A DNA stretch of 64,000 nucleotides, from the NCBI GenBank assembly GCA_947495425.1, contig CANLYR010000003.1, forward strand, positions 1-64,000, in the 5' to 3' direction. Origin of the DNA: an uncultured Aquimarina sp. Its GTDB lineage: Bacteria; Bacteroidota; Bacteroidia; Flavobacteriales; Flavobacteriaceae. This document shows positions 38,101 through 47,196 of the stretch, piece by piece. The notes below the pieces were generated by a model that had not been told where the DNA came from, made no database searches, and worked only from the letters and a program-made list of their open reading frames with translations. Both the position numbers and the translations under genes were made by a program. Within the stretch, counting starts at the first letter, position 1; every line of letters starts with the position of its first letter.

Positions 38101-38440
38101 GTTTATTTTTTCCTTGGTTAGCCGTAAAAAACACATCAACCAAATCATCATTATTAATATCTCCGACGGCTACACCACCTCCGTTGTAAAAATAAATGTA
38201 ATCTAAGATATTGAGATCTTTCGTAGGTTGTAATTGATTTTGAAACGAGACATTGGTGCTACTCAAAGGTACTTTTTCGAATAACGTTCCTTTTTGATTT
38301 TTATCTGTACAGGAAGTCAAAGTGATAAGGAGACACACGATTGTTATGCTCTTTAATTTCTCGCAAAGAGCGCTAAGAATATAACACGCAAAGGGCGCAA
38401 AAATGTATCTATCTGTCTTATTCAAATACCTGTTAGTCAT
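35096..38440 (-). CDS. FG-GAP/ASPIC-UnbV (CRTAC1-family) lipoprotein 2, N-terminus altered by an adjacent cassette
   Basis: Large propeller lipoprotein of 1114 residues with DxDxDG/DxNxD loops (DINNDDLVDVFF, DYDNDGDLDMYL, DFNNDGHTDIYI, DIDNDGDLDYLL) and an ASPIC/UnbV module at about 545-630 (LKLKFNYKTPNPFGIGTKV, IWPDNTIQIA). The lipobox is LTSC. The first 28 residues are unusual: residues about 14-28 (FAPFACYILSALCEK) are translated from the left terminal repeat of the GxxExxY cassette, and no normal start exists closer to the hydrophobic signal core. The ATG directly abuts the GxxExxY stop (TAAATG), so translation is probably coupled. Same family as the genes at 8423 and 42216. Confidence 0.85.
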   Translation of the reverse strand: MTNRYLNKTDRYIFAPFACYILSALCEKLKSITIVCLLITLTSCTDKNQKGTLFEKVPLSSTNVSFQNQLQPTKDLNILDYIYFYNGGGVAVGDINNDDLVDVFFTANQGKNKLYLNTGNFKFEDITVKAGLGGTSDWNTGAVMADVNGDGFLDIYVCAVVGVQGLDGANELFINNGDGTFTEKAAQYGLDFDNYSSAASFFDYDNDGDLDMYLLNHAIHTQHSFGNASIRNNRTDESGDKLLRNDGDTFTDVSEEAGIFGGPNAYGLGVATADFNNDGHTDIYISNDFHEDDYYYINNGDGTFDEQLKERFGHVSRFSMGSDVADINHDGYIDIFTMDMASDDERVLKSSVGDETVDMLDMRINQLGYHYQYSRNMLQVNQGGNYYAETGLQSGLAFTDWSWSALFADFDNDAEQDVFIANGIPKRPNDLDYINYISDEKIKEKINKTKLVDQAALDLMPSGAVQNFVFQGTPDIQFIDKSKQWLPKDTIISTGSAYADFDNDGDLDLVTNNINAPVTFYKNKTDSTSTYLKLKFNYKTPNPFGIGTKVISYHNGILQYKQLYTTKGFQSSSEAMVHFGYGAVKTVDSLKIIWPDNTIQIAENIKTNQTLTIALLHKRDAVDYTTLFPQPKAWFKKVDSLPGLQYTHNENNYVDFNRQKLIPYKISEQGPATTIGDLNNDGKDDIFFGSSKNESSVLFFQTPTGFVRHELDTLQEDKQKESVAALIEDLTGDQKNELLICAAGGEFFGKSKALLDQLYVNTGSGLVKREFPELYEHTSVIRANDVDNDGDLDLFLGGYAVSYDFGKIPNSYLLINDGGSFTVKQNDQLQHVGMVTDAIWTDFDGDNSKDLIVIGEWMSPRFFKNNQGNLTDVTPTVGQQKLKGLWQSIQEFDIDNDGDLDYLLGNWGMNTKFVATEDFPLKMYYADFDKNQKTETIVAIQKEGQYYPLLGLDELSSQLNFLRKKFTTYAAFAGKTVEEVFGEEALDDATVLEVHQLASGYLKNDNGKFTFVPFEDMLQVAPITQMLTYDFNKDGEEEVLMAGNYFGVIPYHGRFDSFGGAVLQKDGVLVNANALNINLTQKAIRGLHIVNFMDEEYLLVTIHNEKAEVYEIYE
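38356..38406 (-). repeat. Left terminal inverted repeat of the GxxExxY cassette
   Basis: On the minus strand this reads TTTTTGCGCCCTTTGCG, then a spacer, then GCGCTCTTTGCGAGAAAT. It is an imperfect inverted copy of 38822-38870. It lies inside the N-terminal codons of the downstream CRTAC1-family gene. Confidence 0.65.
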
Positions 38441-38818
38441 TTACAAATTGTTTACAATTCTATGAATCCCGTTTTTAAGCAATTTAGTATTAAAATTAAT
38501 TAGCAAACCTAATTTCATATCTGATAATTTAAGGTAAGTGAGCGTCTGCGAAAAATGAACTGGTGCTAAGTTTTCAATTGATTTTATTTCAACAATGACT
38601 TTATTCCCTACAAGCAGGTCAATTCTATAACCAACTCCCATTTTTACTTGTTTATAAAAAAATGGCATCGAAACTTGTTGTTTAACTTCTAAACCTAGAC
38701 TCTTAAGGTCATACAGTAAAGCATTTTCGTAAGCAGACTCTAATAACCCAGGGCCAATCGATTTATGTAATGCTATAGCAGCTCCAATAATTTTGTACGA
38801 AATTTCATTTTCTTCCAT
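38441..38818 (-). CDS. GxxExxY-family protein
   Basis: Protein of 125 residues of the GxxExxY family, named for the motif here at 24-30 (GLLESAY; Gly24, Glu27, Tyr30). It also has a PD-(D/E)xK-like stretch (YRIDLLVGNKVIVEIKSIE) that recalls a nuclease fold, though activity is unproven. It sits between two CRTAC1-family genes and is bracketed by inverted repeats rich in TTTGCG, an arrangement that often surrounds genes of this family in Bacteroidota. It is probably a small dispersed cassette rather than a functional member of the SusCD locus. Confidence 0.85.
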   Translation of the reverse strand: MEENEISYKIIGAAIALHKSIGPGLLESAYENALLYDLKSLGLEVKQQVSMPFFYKQVKMGVGYRIDLLVGNKVIVEIKSIENLAPVHFSQTLTYLKLSDMKLGLLINFNTKLLKNGIHRIVNNL

Positions 38819-38821
38819 TTA

Positions 38822-38870
38822 CTTTGTGATCTTTGCGATTCAAATCTTCGCGTTACTTTGCGAGAAATAC
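38822..38870 (+). repeat. Right terminal inverted repeat of the GxxExxY cassette
   Basis: Plus strand: CTTTGTGATCTTTGCG, a spacer, then CGCGTTACTTTGCGAGAAAT. It pairs imperfectly (about three quarters identical by eye) with 38356-38406 in inverted orientation. It ends just before the stop of the upstream CRTAC1-family gene. Confidence 0.65.
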
Positions 38871-38871
38871 G

Positions 38872-41800
38872 TTAATTATTAAACTTAAAAATCTTAGGCG
38901 TTTTATTATTGATCCCAACGATCAAATATCGTTCTGTGGACGTATTTTTTATCCACTTCATTTCACGTACTTCTCCTTCAACAAAAAACCCCGTAGCTTT
39001 TTGGTCTACATAATTATCTTTTCCATCACTAAGCAATAGTGTACCTCGGCTAGCATCTAATCTAGAAAATTGCGGTTTGAAATTATAATTATTTCCGCCT
39101 AAAATCAAGTCCAAAACACCATCACCATTAAAATCTTCGGTCTCAATATCATAAATACATGATAACTGAGCTTCTTTGGGTAATTCTTTTATCACAAAAT
39201 TACCTTTACCATCATTGTAAGCAACCAAGCTGGCAAAATTAGTTACCGTTTTTACAATGGCATTCTGTATGGTTTCTTTTGGGAATAATTCATCAATAGA
39301 TTTTGTGGCATACTCAGAAAACTTCAAATTCTGCTTTTTCAGCGCATTAATTTGATTCGTAATTTCCTTTTTGAGATGAATCGGAACATCGTTCCCATTT
39401 CTACTTTGAGTAAAGATTTGTTCGATCGTCCCATTGTTATCAAAATCGTTGACATACATTTTTGCAGGAGCACTATCACTCGCTTTGTAAAGCGCATTAA
39501 GTCCACGATTTCCAAGCACTAGGTCAACATCCCCGTCTTGATCAAGATCTTCTGCTTTGATCGTATTAAACCAACCCGAAATGCTATCTAAATTAGTTGT
39601 AAAAGGACGTAACCTCTTTCCGGTATTTTTAAAAATTTTCGGCGACATCCACTCACCTACTAAAATCAAATCCTTTTTGTGATCTCCATCGATATCTTGC
39701 CAGGTGGCGTCTGTAATCATTCCTACATCCTGAGCTTTAAAAGCCTTTGAGGCTATACTATTTTTGAAGTTTCCTTTGCCATCGTTTTCTAACAATTGAT
39801 TTTTTGGATTAATGCCATACATCCCAGGGACACTCAAGTTTCCTACAAAAATATCAACATCGCCATCATCATCATAATCATGTGCAGCAAGAATCGAAGT
39901 GTTTGCATCATTAAAAATAGTCTGACCATTTGAGAAATTTCCTTTTCCATCATTTATGTATGTTCTAATGGAAAACTGCTTCGCTTTAGTCTGGGCAAAA
40001 TTTCCTCCTGAAGCTACAATTAGATCTACATCCTGATCGCCATCAATATCTATAAATTGGGCATCAGTATCTTCATGTAAAGCTCCATCTGGTTCCTCCC
40101 AAGGGGGAGAGCTACTTGTAGATGTTAAAAAACCTCTATTTCTACCCTGAATATATAAGCTCCCAGCTTGATCTTTTGCTCCTCCTATATAAAAATCTTC
40201 TTTACCATCACCATTTACATCGCCTACTGCAAGTGCAGGTCCTTCTCTAGAAAGCATTTTAGGAATTAGCCCTTCGTAATTAAAATCTACATACGAATCT
40301 TCTCTATGCTGTCTTGTGTTTGTCTGTATTTCGGTGAAGTATTGTGTATTATTTTTAGTGTTCTTTTCAAAATCTTCATTTGCATCAGTATTATTCAACT
40401 TTAATGTTTGGTTAGCATCAACTTGATCTAGTTTTTGTGTTTTTCCGTTGGGCCAGATTACTCGCATCGAATCTACTTTCTCAGTCTTACCAAGCCCAAA
40501 TATCATGGTATAATCAACTGAAGATTGAAATCCTCTTGATGGAATAAGCTCTTGTCGAAGTACCTCGTTATCCCTATATACTTCTACAACGCTTCCTATT
40601 GCGAATGTATTTTTACCTGCTCCCCGAAGTTGAACTTTTAAATAGTTATGTTGTGTATTGTTTTGATAAACAAACGAAGGCATATTCACATTATTTACAA
40701 TCAAATCCAAATCTCCATCATCATCTAAATCTCCATACGCAGCTCCATTAGAAAAACTAGGTGTTATAAACCCAAAGTCTTTTGTTTTATTAGAGAAGGT
40801 CATATCCTGATTATTCCTAAATGCATAATTTAGAATAGGTACACTTGGCATTTTATTGATAATCGAATCCTGAGAAGTCTTTATTCCCGAAATAGCCATT
40901 TTTTGATAAATCTCTGCAGCAAAAAAGTCCATAAAGTCCTGGTTGGTTAAATCGTGATAAATCCCATTACATACATAAATATCTCGATACCCATCATTAT
41001 CCATATCAAACAACAAAGCTCCCCATGACCAATCTGTATTACCAACCCCACTGTAGAAAGCCGTTTCAGAAAAGGTATGATCTCCATTATTTACTTGCAA
41101 TGTATTTTGCATGTACTGATGATAAAAGTCTTTGCGCTGTTTTAGCTGATATACATCATAGCGTTCAAAATCACTAGTGTTTTTTAGTCGTTCATCACCT
41201 TCGGGAAGCATATCGGTAACAAAAACCTCGGGACGACCATCATTATTAAGATCTGCCATATCGGCTCCCATAGAAGCAAGACTAATATGCGGCATTCTAT
41301 TTTTTATGTCTTCGGTAAAGGTGCCATCTCCATTATTGATATATAAATAGTCGCGTTCATAAAAATCGTTAGATACATAAATATCCGGCAATAGATCGCT
41401 ATTGATATCGCCTATGGTAACTCCCAATCCAAACCCGATAAGACTGCCATAAATACCAGCTGCTTCACTCACATCTGTAAAAACACCTTCATCATTTCTA
41501 AGCAGTTTATCACCTCCTCCTTTAAACATCTCAGGCAAATCCCAATCTTTACTGCGTAGTTCTCTTTTATCAGAATAACCCACACTACTCACCGGGATAA
41601 AACTATTATTGAGAATATAAGCATCGAGATCACCATCGAGATCATAATCAAAAAAAGCAGTATGGGTTGTAAAACCGCTATCAGCAAGATTATATGCTGA
41701 AGCTTTTTCGGTAAACGTTATGGTTCCTGAGTCTGCTGAAGGGCCATTATTGATAAAGAGTTCGTTTTTTTGATCATCTCCTTTTACATTTCCTGCATTA

Positions 41801-42216
41801 CATACATAGATATCCAGCCAGCCATCGGCATTAATATCAACCATCACAACCCCGGTAGACCAAGATTTATCCCCCATTGTTCCCGAAGATTCTGAAATAT
41901 CTTCAAAATTAAAATCCCCTTTGTTTAGGTAGAGTTTATTTTTCTCCATATTTGAGGTGAAGTATACATCGGGTAAACCATCGTTATTAATATCACCAAT
42001 GGCAACACCCCCGCCATTATAAAAATTTCGGTATTTGAAAATATTGAAGTCTTTTTGATTTGTAACGTGGTTGATAAAATCAATCCCTGTTTTATCTGAC
42101 GCTAACTTTGTAAAAAGAGCATTAGTTCCTTGGGATTGATCTTTTGATACTTCTTTTTTTTGATTGCATGACAAAATAGTAAGGGCAAGCAAAGAAAAAA
42201 GAATACGGTTACTCAT
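38872..42216 (-). CDS. FG-GAP/ASPIC-UnbV (CRTAC1-family) lipoprotein 1
   Basis: Propeller lipoprotein of about 1114 residues. I chose the ATG at 42216 because MSNRILFSLLALTILSC is a standard lipoprotein signal; the longest frame starts 12 codons earlier. Calcium-type loops are numerous (DINNDGLPDVYF, DYDLDGDLDAYI, DLDDDGDLDLIV, DLDQDGDVDLVL). The ASPIC/UnbV module lies in the middle (LKVQLRGAGKNTFAIGSVV, VIWPNGKTQKLDQ). It follows susD across a 167-bp gap that contains a strong hairpin. Its close paralogue lies just downstream, separated by the GxxExxY cassette, so the pair probably arose by duplication. Confidence 0.88.
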   Translation of the reverse strand: MSNRILFSLLALTILSCNQKKEVSKDQSQGTNALFTKLASDKTGIDFINHVTNQKDFNIFKYRNFYNGGGVAIGDINNDGLPDVYFTSNMEKNKLYLNKGDFNFEDISESSGTMGDKSWSTGVVMVDINADGWLDIYVCNAGNVKGDDQKNELFINNGPSADSGTITFTEKASAYNLADSGFTTHTAFFDYDLDGDLDAYILNNSFIPVSSVGYSDKRELRSKDWDLPEMFKGGGDKLLRNDEGVFTDVSEAAGIYGSLIGFGLGVTIGDINSDLLPDIYVSNDFYERDYLYINNGDGTFTEDIKNRMPHISLASMGADMADLNNDGRPEVFVTDMLPEGDERLKNTSDFERYDVYQLKQRKDFYHQYMQNTLQVNNGDHTFSETAFYSGVGNTDWSWGALLFDMDNDGYRDIYVCNGIYHDLTNQDFMDFFAAEIYQKMAISGIKTSQDSIINKMPSVPILNYAFRNNQDMTFSNKTKDFGFITPSFSNGAAYGDLDDDGDLDLIVNNVNMPSFVYQNNTQHNYLKVQLRGAGKNTFAIGSVVEVYRDNEVLRQELIPSRGFQSSVDYTMIFGLGKTEKVDSMRVIWPNGKTQKLDQVDANQTLKLNNTDANEDFEKNTKNNTQYFTEIQTNTRQHREDSYVDFNYEGLIPKMLSREGPALAVGDVNGDGKEDFYIGGAKDQAGSLYIQGRNRGFLTSTSSSPPWEEPDGALHEDTDAQFIDIDGDQDVDLIVASGGNFAQTKAKQFSIRTYINDGKGNFSNGQTIFNDANTSILAAHDYDDDGDVDIFVGNLSVPGMYGINPKNQLLENDGKGNFKNSIASKAFKAQDVGMITDATWQDIDGDHKKDLILVGEWMSPKIFKNTGKRLRPFTTNLDSISGWFNTIKAEDLDQDGDVDLVLGNRGLNALYKASDSAPAKMYVNDFDNNGTIEQIFTQSRNGNDVPIHLKKEITNQINALKKQNLKFSEYATKSIDELFPKETIQNAIVKTVTNFASLVAYNDGKGNFVIKELPKEAQLSCIYDIETEDFNGDGVLDLILGGNNYNFKPQFSRLDASRGTLLLSDGKDNYVDQKATGFFVEGEVREMKWIKNTSTERYLIVGINNKTPKIFKFNN

Positions 42217-42356
42217 TATGCTGATAATTTTAAAATATTGAATCCTGTACATATGCCTATATTCATTGTATAATATTTATTACTATCCACTCGAGGTGCT
42301 TCACAATACGCTCCGGGTGCTTCACAAATAGAATTACAATAGTACTTAATTTAAGT

Positions 42357-42391
42357 AACAAAGTCCTTCAAAAAAGAAGAAGGACTTTGTT
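42357..42391 (-). repeat. Perfect 13-bp intercistronic hairpin after susD of locus 2
   Basis: Inverted repeat AACAAAGTCCTTC / GAAGGACTTTGTT with a 9-nt loop. It lies 28 bp after the susD stop and before the CRTAC1-family gene, the same position as the hairpin at 8366-8394. No T-run follows on the minus strand. Confidence 0.7.
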
Positions 42392-42418
42392 AAAATAATT
42401 TCAATAATTTTTAAAGAA

Positions 42419-44050
42419 TTAATACCCTGGGTTTTGACTTAAATTAGGATTAGTAGCCAATGCTTCTGCTGGAATTGGATAAACTAATTTTGTTCTATCG
42501 GACTTTTCTGATCTTTGATCAACGGGGTCTAATAATGTACCAAAACGAATTTGGTCGTTTCTTCGATGTCCTTCCCAATATAATTCACGACCTCGTTCTG
42601 CCAATAAATCAGCTTCTGTTAAAGCTGGTAGCATAGAAGCTCCTCGTTTCATTCTAATATCATTGACTATAGTTAGTGCAGTACCTGTATCACCAGTGCG
42701 CAATAGTGCTTCTGCTTTCATTAGTAATATATCTGCATATCTATAAAATACAAAATCTTGATTAGGGATATTAATATTAGTATAATCTGGTTGATATTTT
42801 ACTACTCTAATACCCTTTGACTCAGAAGAATTAAATAGATCAAAATCTCTTGTAAATGATAACGGTATACCTTGGCGATCTACTATTGTAAAAGTACCAT
42901 CACTATTTTGAACAGGGTTATTAGAAGCATCGGTAACTACTCTTTCTCTTAAAAAATCTATAGTTTCTTCGCTCAGAGTAGCAACATCATCGTATACTCT
43001 AGTAAATTGTTGTCCAAGAAGAAAACCAGCTTTCAAACCCGAATTTTCAGTTAGATCAGGTAATTCTTGGCTTTTTCTTATATCAGTATCCTCAAAACTA
43101 TCATAAAAATCAGAAAGGGTAACAAAGCCATTCCAACTTCCTGGATTTTGATTATAATGTAGCGTCATAAAATTAAATCTTCTTATCTGACCTCCAAATT
43201 CATTTGTGTTTTCTGAAACGAAAATAACTTCTGATGACGTTTCACTATTTGTTGGAGAAAAACTTGAAAAATATTCATCTTCAATAGCATACTTCCCCGA
43301 ATTAATAATCTCATCACAATACTGAATTACTTTCGCCATATCTTCTGGAGGGAAAGTATATGGCCCTTCTTGTGGTGTTCCATCAGCATCAGTAGCTTTA
43401 TATACGGCTCGATTTAAATACATTTTAGCTAAAAGTGCATATCCAGCATACCGATTTAACTGTGATGGTATTGCACCATCAGGTAAATCTTCAACTACTG
43501 GCTCTATTCCTTCAATAGCCAAATCTATTGCTTGTGTACGATCAGCTGTAATACTTGGCAAAGAAGCTAAATCTTCTCCTGGCTCTCTAATAGGTACTGT
43601 TCCAAAAAGATCGGTAGCGTTATAAATATAAAATGATCTTAAAAAATTTGCCTGAGCAATTTGCGATGCCGAGCCCTCAAAACCCAGAGCCTCAACAGAT
43701 CTAAAAACTCCTGATAAAACTGACCCCCAAGAACCAATTACTCTTGGATGAGAAGAGTTCCATGTATGGAGATGTAATGCTCTCCAAGCACCTCCATCGT
43801 TCCAATCTGTCCCTCTTGTTGGTCCTGCTATTTCATCTGACGGGTGTTCTTGTAGGACAAACATAAAGTCTGTATCCTGAAAATCTACCAATAATCCTTT
43901 TGCAGCACCCAAAGCATCTTCTATTGATCCTTGTGTAGCAGCTTCTGCAGCTGTCAAATTCTGATTTAGTTCTTCTTCAAGGTCTGTACATCCTAATAGC
44001 AATAAGTTACAGACTATGGCCGTAAACGAATAAAAAAATAATCTTTTCAT
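42419..44050 (-). CDS. SusD/RagB-family nutrient-binding lipoprotein
   Basis: Surface lipoprotein of 543 residues with signal MKRLFFYSFTAIVCNLLLLG and lipobox Cys. SusD signatures include FLRSFYIYNATDLFGTVPI, RYADILLMKAEALLRTGD and GRELYWEGHRRNDQIRFG, ending LSQNPGY. It is 10 bp downstream of susC and would form the lid of that transporter. The GH13 glucosidase upstream suggests an alpha-glucan or related oligosaccharide as ligand. Confidence 0.93.
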   Translation of the reverse strand: MKRLFFYSFTAIVCNLLLLGCTDLEEELNQNLTAAEAATQGSIEDALGAAKGLLVDFQDTDFMFVLQEHPSDEIAGPTRGTDWNDGGAWRALHLHTWNSSHPRVIGSWGSVLSGVFRSVEALGFEGSASQIAQANFLRSFYIYNATDLFGTVPIREPGEDLASLPSITADRTQAIDLAIEGIEPVVEDLPDGAIPSQLNRYAGYALLAKMYLNRAVYKATDADGTPQEGPYTFPPEDMAKVIQYCDEIINSGKYAIEDEYFSSFSPTNSETSSEVIFVSENTNEFGGQIRRFNFMTLHYNQNPGSWNGFVTLSDFYDSFEDTDIRKSQELPDLTENSGLKAGFLLGQQFTRVYDDVATLSEETIDFLRERVVTDASNNPVQNSDGTFTIVDRQGIPLSFTRDFDLFNSSESKGIRVVKYQPDYTNINIPNQDFVFYRYADILLMKAEALLRTGDTGTALTIVNDIRMKRGASMLPALTEADLLAERGRELYWEGHRRNDQIRFGTLLDPVDQRSEKSDRTKLVYPIPAEALATNPNLSQNPGY

Positions 44051-44060
44051 GGCTTTTTTT

Positions 44061-47000
44061 TTAAAAATTCATATTAACACCAAGTGTAAATTGCCTAGCT
44101 CTAGGGAATGCTGTATAATCTATCCCGAAAGAAGGCACTCCATTCACCTGTTTGTTTGTATTTACCTCTGGATCAAATCCATCGTAAGGCGTAATGACAA
44201 ATAGATTCTGTCCTGTTATGAAAAACCGGAATGTATTAAACCAGTTAAAGTATCGGCTATCATCATTTCCTTTTAGAGTATACCCTAACGTTACATTTGT
44301 CAACCTCAAGAAATCTCCAGAACTTAAAAAGCGAGTAGACGGTGTATTAGGCGCTCCAGGGTTTTCTCCATTGTTTATTACATTTTCAGTAACATTATTA
44401 CCTCCCGCTAAAGTAGACGCAGTAAACAGAGCATTTGAAGTGTTGTCATAAATTTCATGACCATAAGCTCCATTGAAATAAACACTTGCATCAAAATCTT
44501 TGTACGTAATAGCACTACGTATCCCAACAAGAATATCAGGATTTGGATCACCCACAAATGCTCTATCTACAGTACCAGGAACACCAATAGAAGTATTAAC
44601 TTCTCCATCTCCATTTACATCAGCAAATATTGGATTACCCGAAGCGTCATAACCTTCAAACACAGGTAAAAAGAAAGCATATAGTGGTTGATCATCAAAT
44701 AGTAATTGGCCTGTTTCTCCTGATAATCCTTGACCAGAAAGTGTTCCTGTCTGAATTCCTCCAGGAAAATTATCATCAGTTACATTTTCAATTTTATTAT
44801 CCAAGAAACTCATATTAATTCCAACTTCCCATGTAAAATTTTCTTTTTCAACAATCAACCCATTAATACCTAGTTCAACACCAGAATTAACTATTTGTGT
44901 ATTATCAAGGTTTCTCCAGAAAAAAGAGTTAGGTGGTGCTGGTTGAACAGTTGAAAACCTAAATAAAACATCTTGTGTTACTTTATTAAAATAATCGATA
45001 GACCCAGATAATCTATTATCAAAAAAACCAAAATCGATTCCTACATTTATTGTGCTTGTACTTTCCCATTGTAAATCTGGATTCCCCGCATTTAACTGAG
45101 TTACAACTGAAACGGGTTCTCCGTCAATATTGACCCTTATAAAACCAAACTGATCTTGGGCAGCTCCAGCAGGAAATGCCTGATTACCTGTTATTCCCCA
45201 TCCTACTCTAAGTTTCAAATCTGAAAACAAATCGGGTGTGAATTCTTCATTAATCAATTTCCAAGCAAAAGCTGCTGAAGGGAAATACCCATATTCATTA
45301 CCCGATCCAAATCTACTCGAACCATCTGCCCTCAGAGTTGCAGTAAATAAATATCGATCTAAAATATTCACATTTGCCCGACCGAAGAAAGACTGCAATT
45401 CTGATGTAGGATCAAAAAACGAATTATTAAAAAAAGTATTTAATGTCGTGTTAGCAATACCTGTAGGAAAAGTTGATGCCGAATTTAGATTATCTATATA
45501 TGATGATTGATCATCACTAGCAAAATCGAATGCCGTAGTATTGGTCCCTTTTCTTTCAAATTGTTGAAATGAATATCCCAAAACTGCATCTAAACGTATT
45601 GCATCTGATAAATCTTTATTATAAGATAGTGTGTGTTCAAAAAGTTTATTGAATGTTTTTACTGTTGATATATCAGCCCTTCCCCTCTCGAAAATGTTAT
45701 TAACATTAAGTAATCTTGACTGTGCAACACTTCGAGTTGCTTCAGATCTATCTATACCCAAATTAAATTTATAATTTAAACCTTCAATAATTTCATATTC
45801 TGCAGAAACATTCCCAAATATTCTTGAAGTTTCAGTTTCATCATCATAATACTCAAGAAGTGCTAATGGGTTTCTTTGATTATCGCTAAGCTGTAAAAAA
45901 TCTCCATTTGGACTAAACAATGGTCTCGTTGGGTTCCATCGTAGAGCAGAACTAATCACATCTCCTTCTGCACCAACATTATCCGAAATAGCTTCTGCAT
46001 TATCTTTGATAAAAGAAGTCAAAACTTTAGCACTCAATTTTAATCTATTATTATAAAACTTTTCAGAGAGATTGACCGTTGCCGTATATTTTTCTTGCCC
46101 TGTTCCTTTTACAATACCTTCCTGATCTAAAAGACCCAATGAGATTCTATAATTTCCTGTTTCAGAACCACCCCCATAAGAAAAATCATATTGTTGAGTA
46201 ATCGCTGTTTCTATAATCTCATCAAAAGGATCTAATCTATCTCCAAAGTCCTGATCGGCACTAGAGTTTTGAACAAATGCTTCTGCATCTAGCAAGTCAT
46301 ATTTTCTTGCAATGCTTCCAATAGATGTTGAAGCACTAAAAGAAAATTGGGGCTTCCCGGATTTTCCTTTCTTAGTTGTAATAATAATCACACCATTAGC
46401 ACCTCGAGAACCATATATCGCTGTTGCTGAAGCATCTTTTAATACATCGATACTGGCAATATCATTTGGGTTAATAAAATTTAATGGATTTCTGGCAGAA
46501 GTAGTTCCTATGCCTGAATCGCTTCCGGGGCTTACATCAGAATCGGTTAGCGGAACTCCATCAACAACAATTAGTGGATTGTTTCCTGCGCGAATAGAAG
46601 ATGCTCCTCGAATTTGAATAGTAGATCCTGCACCTGGTTCCCCACTTGATTGAGTAATGTTAACCCCAGCTACTCGTCCTTGAATTAATTGATCCGGCGA
46701 TGTTTGGACCCCTTGATTAAAATCTTCTGGTTTTACGCTTGTTACTGCTCCTGTCAAATCTTTCTTTCTTACGGTACCATACCCTACGACTACCACCTGC
46801 TCCAGTTCTGCAGCATCTTCTTCCATGGTTACACTGATCGTTGTTTGACCGCCAACCGGAACTTGCTGAGATTTGAACCCGACATAACTAAATACTAAGG
46901 TTGCATCCTCTGCAACATTATCAAGGGTATAGTTTCCGTCAAAATCGGAAACAGCCCCGTTGCTTGTTCCTCTTACCAGAACATTTACACCAGGAATAGG

Positions 47001-47108
47001 TCCTGTTGCATCAGAAATCACACCCGAAACCGTGATTTGTGCAAACATCATACCCCCTGATAAAAATACCAGCAGGAATATGAGTTTTTTAAGTATCATA
47101 CTTTTCAT
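44061..47108 (-). CDS. SusC/RagA-family TonB-linked outer-membrane transporter
   Basis: TonB-dependent transporter of 1015 residues. The signal peptide ends near MFA-QIT. A CarboxypepD-regulatory-like domain follows (VSGVISDATGPIPGVNVLVRG), then the plug (EQVVVVGYGTVRKKDLTGAV, IDVLKDASATAIYGSRGANG), then the barrel, ending in FTLGVNMNF. It has its own 285-bp leader with inverted repeats, downstream of a GH13 gene on the same strand. The ligand is inferred to be a glucose-containing oligosaccharide. Confidence 0.93.
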   Translation of the reverse strand: MKSMILKKLIFLLVFLSGGMMFAQITVSGVISDATGPIPGVNVLVRGTSNGAVSDFDGNYTLDNVAEDATLVFSYVGFKSQQVPVGGQTTISVTMEEDAAELEQVVVVGYGTVRKKDLTGAVTSVKPEDFNQGVQTSPDQLIQGRVAGVNITQSSGEPGAGSTIQIRGASSIRAGNNPLIVVDGVPLTDSDVSPGSDSGIGTTSARNPLNFINPNDIASIDVLKDASATAIYGSRGANGVIIITTKKGKSGKPQFSFSASTSIGSIARKYDLLDAEAFVQNSSADQDFGDRLDPFDEIIETAITQQYDFSYGGGSETGNYRISLGLLDQEGIVKGTGQEKYTATVNLSEKFYNNRLKLSAKVLTSFIKDNAEAISDNVGAEGDVISSALRWNPTRPLFSPNGDFLQLSDNQRNPLALLEYYDDETETSRIFGNVSAEYEIIEGLNYKFNLGIDRSEATRSVAQSRLLNVNNIFERGRADISTVKTFNKLFEHTLSYNKDLSDAIRLDAVLGYSFQQFERKGTNTTAFDFASDDQSSYIDNLNSASTFPTGIANTTLNTFFNNSFFDPTSELQSFFGRANVNILDRYLFTATLRADGSSRFGSGNEYGYFPSAAFAWKLINEEFTPDLFSDLKLRVGWGITGNQAFPAGAAQDQFGFIRVNIDGEPVSVVTQLNAGNPDLQWESTSTINVGIDFGFFDNRLSGSIDYFNKVTQDVLFRFSTVQPAPPNSFFWRNLDNTQIVNSGVELGINGLIVEKENFTWEVGINMSFLDNKIENVTDDNFPGGIQTGTLSGQGLSGETGQLLFDDQPLYAFFLPVFEGYDASGNPIFADVNGDGEVNTSIGVPGTVDRAFVGDPNPDILVGIRSAITYKDFDASVYFNGAYGHEIYDNTSNALFTASTLAGGNNVTENVINNGENPGAPNTPSTRFLSSGDFLRLTNVTLGYTLKGNDDSRYFNWFNTFRFFITGQNLFVITPYDGFDPEVNTNKQVNGVPSFGIDYTAFPRARQFTLGVNMNF

Positions 47109-47196
47109 AATATAGCGTTTGATTTAAGTTTGAATTGTTTCGTTATTTAATTTTACTACTATTTTTACGATAAAAGTGTCGTTTGTTTAGTAACAA

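Noticed and set aside
42288-42327. Short direct repeat GGTGCTTCACAA upstream of the CRTAC1-family gene
   Set aside because: Two copies of 12 bp only, with no wider context that suggests a binding site.
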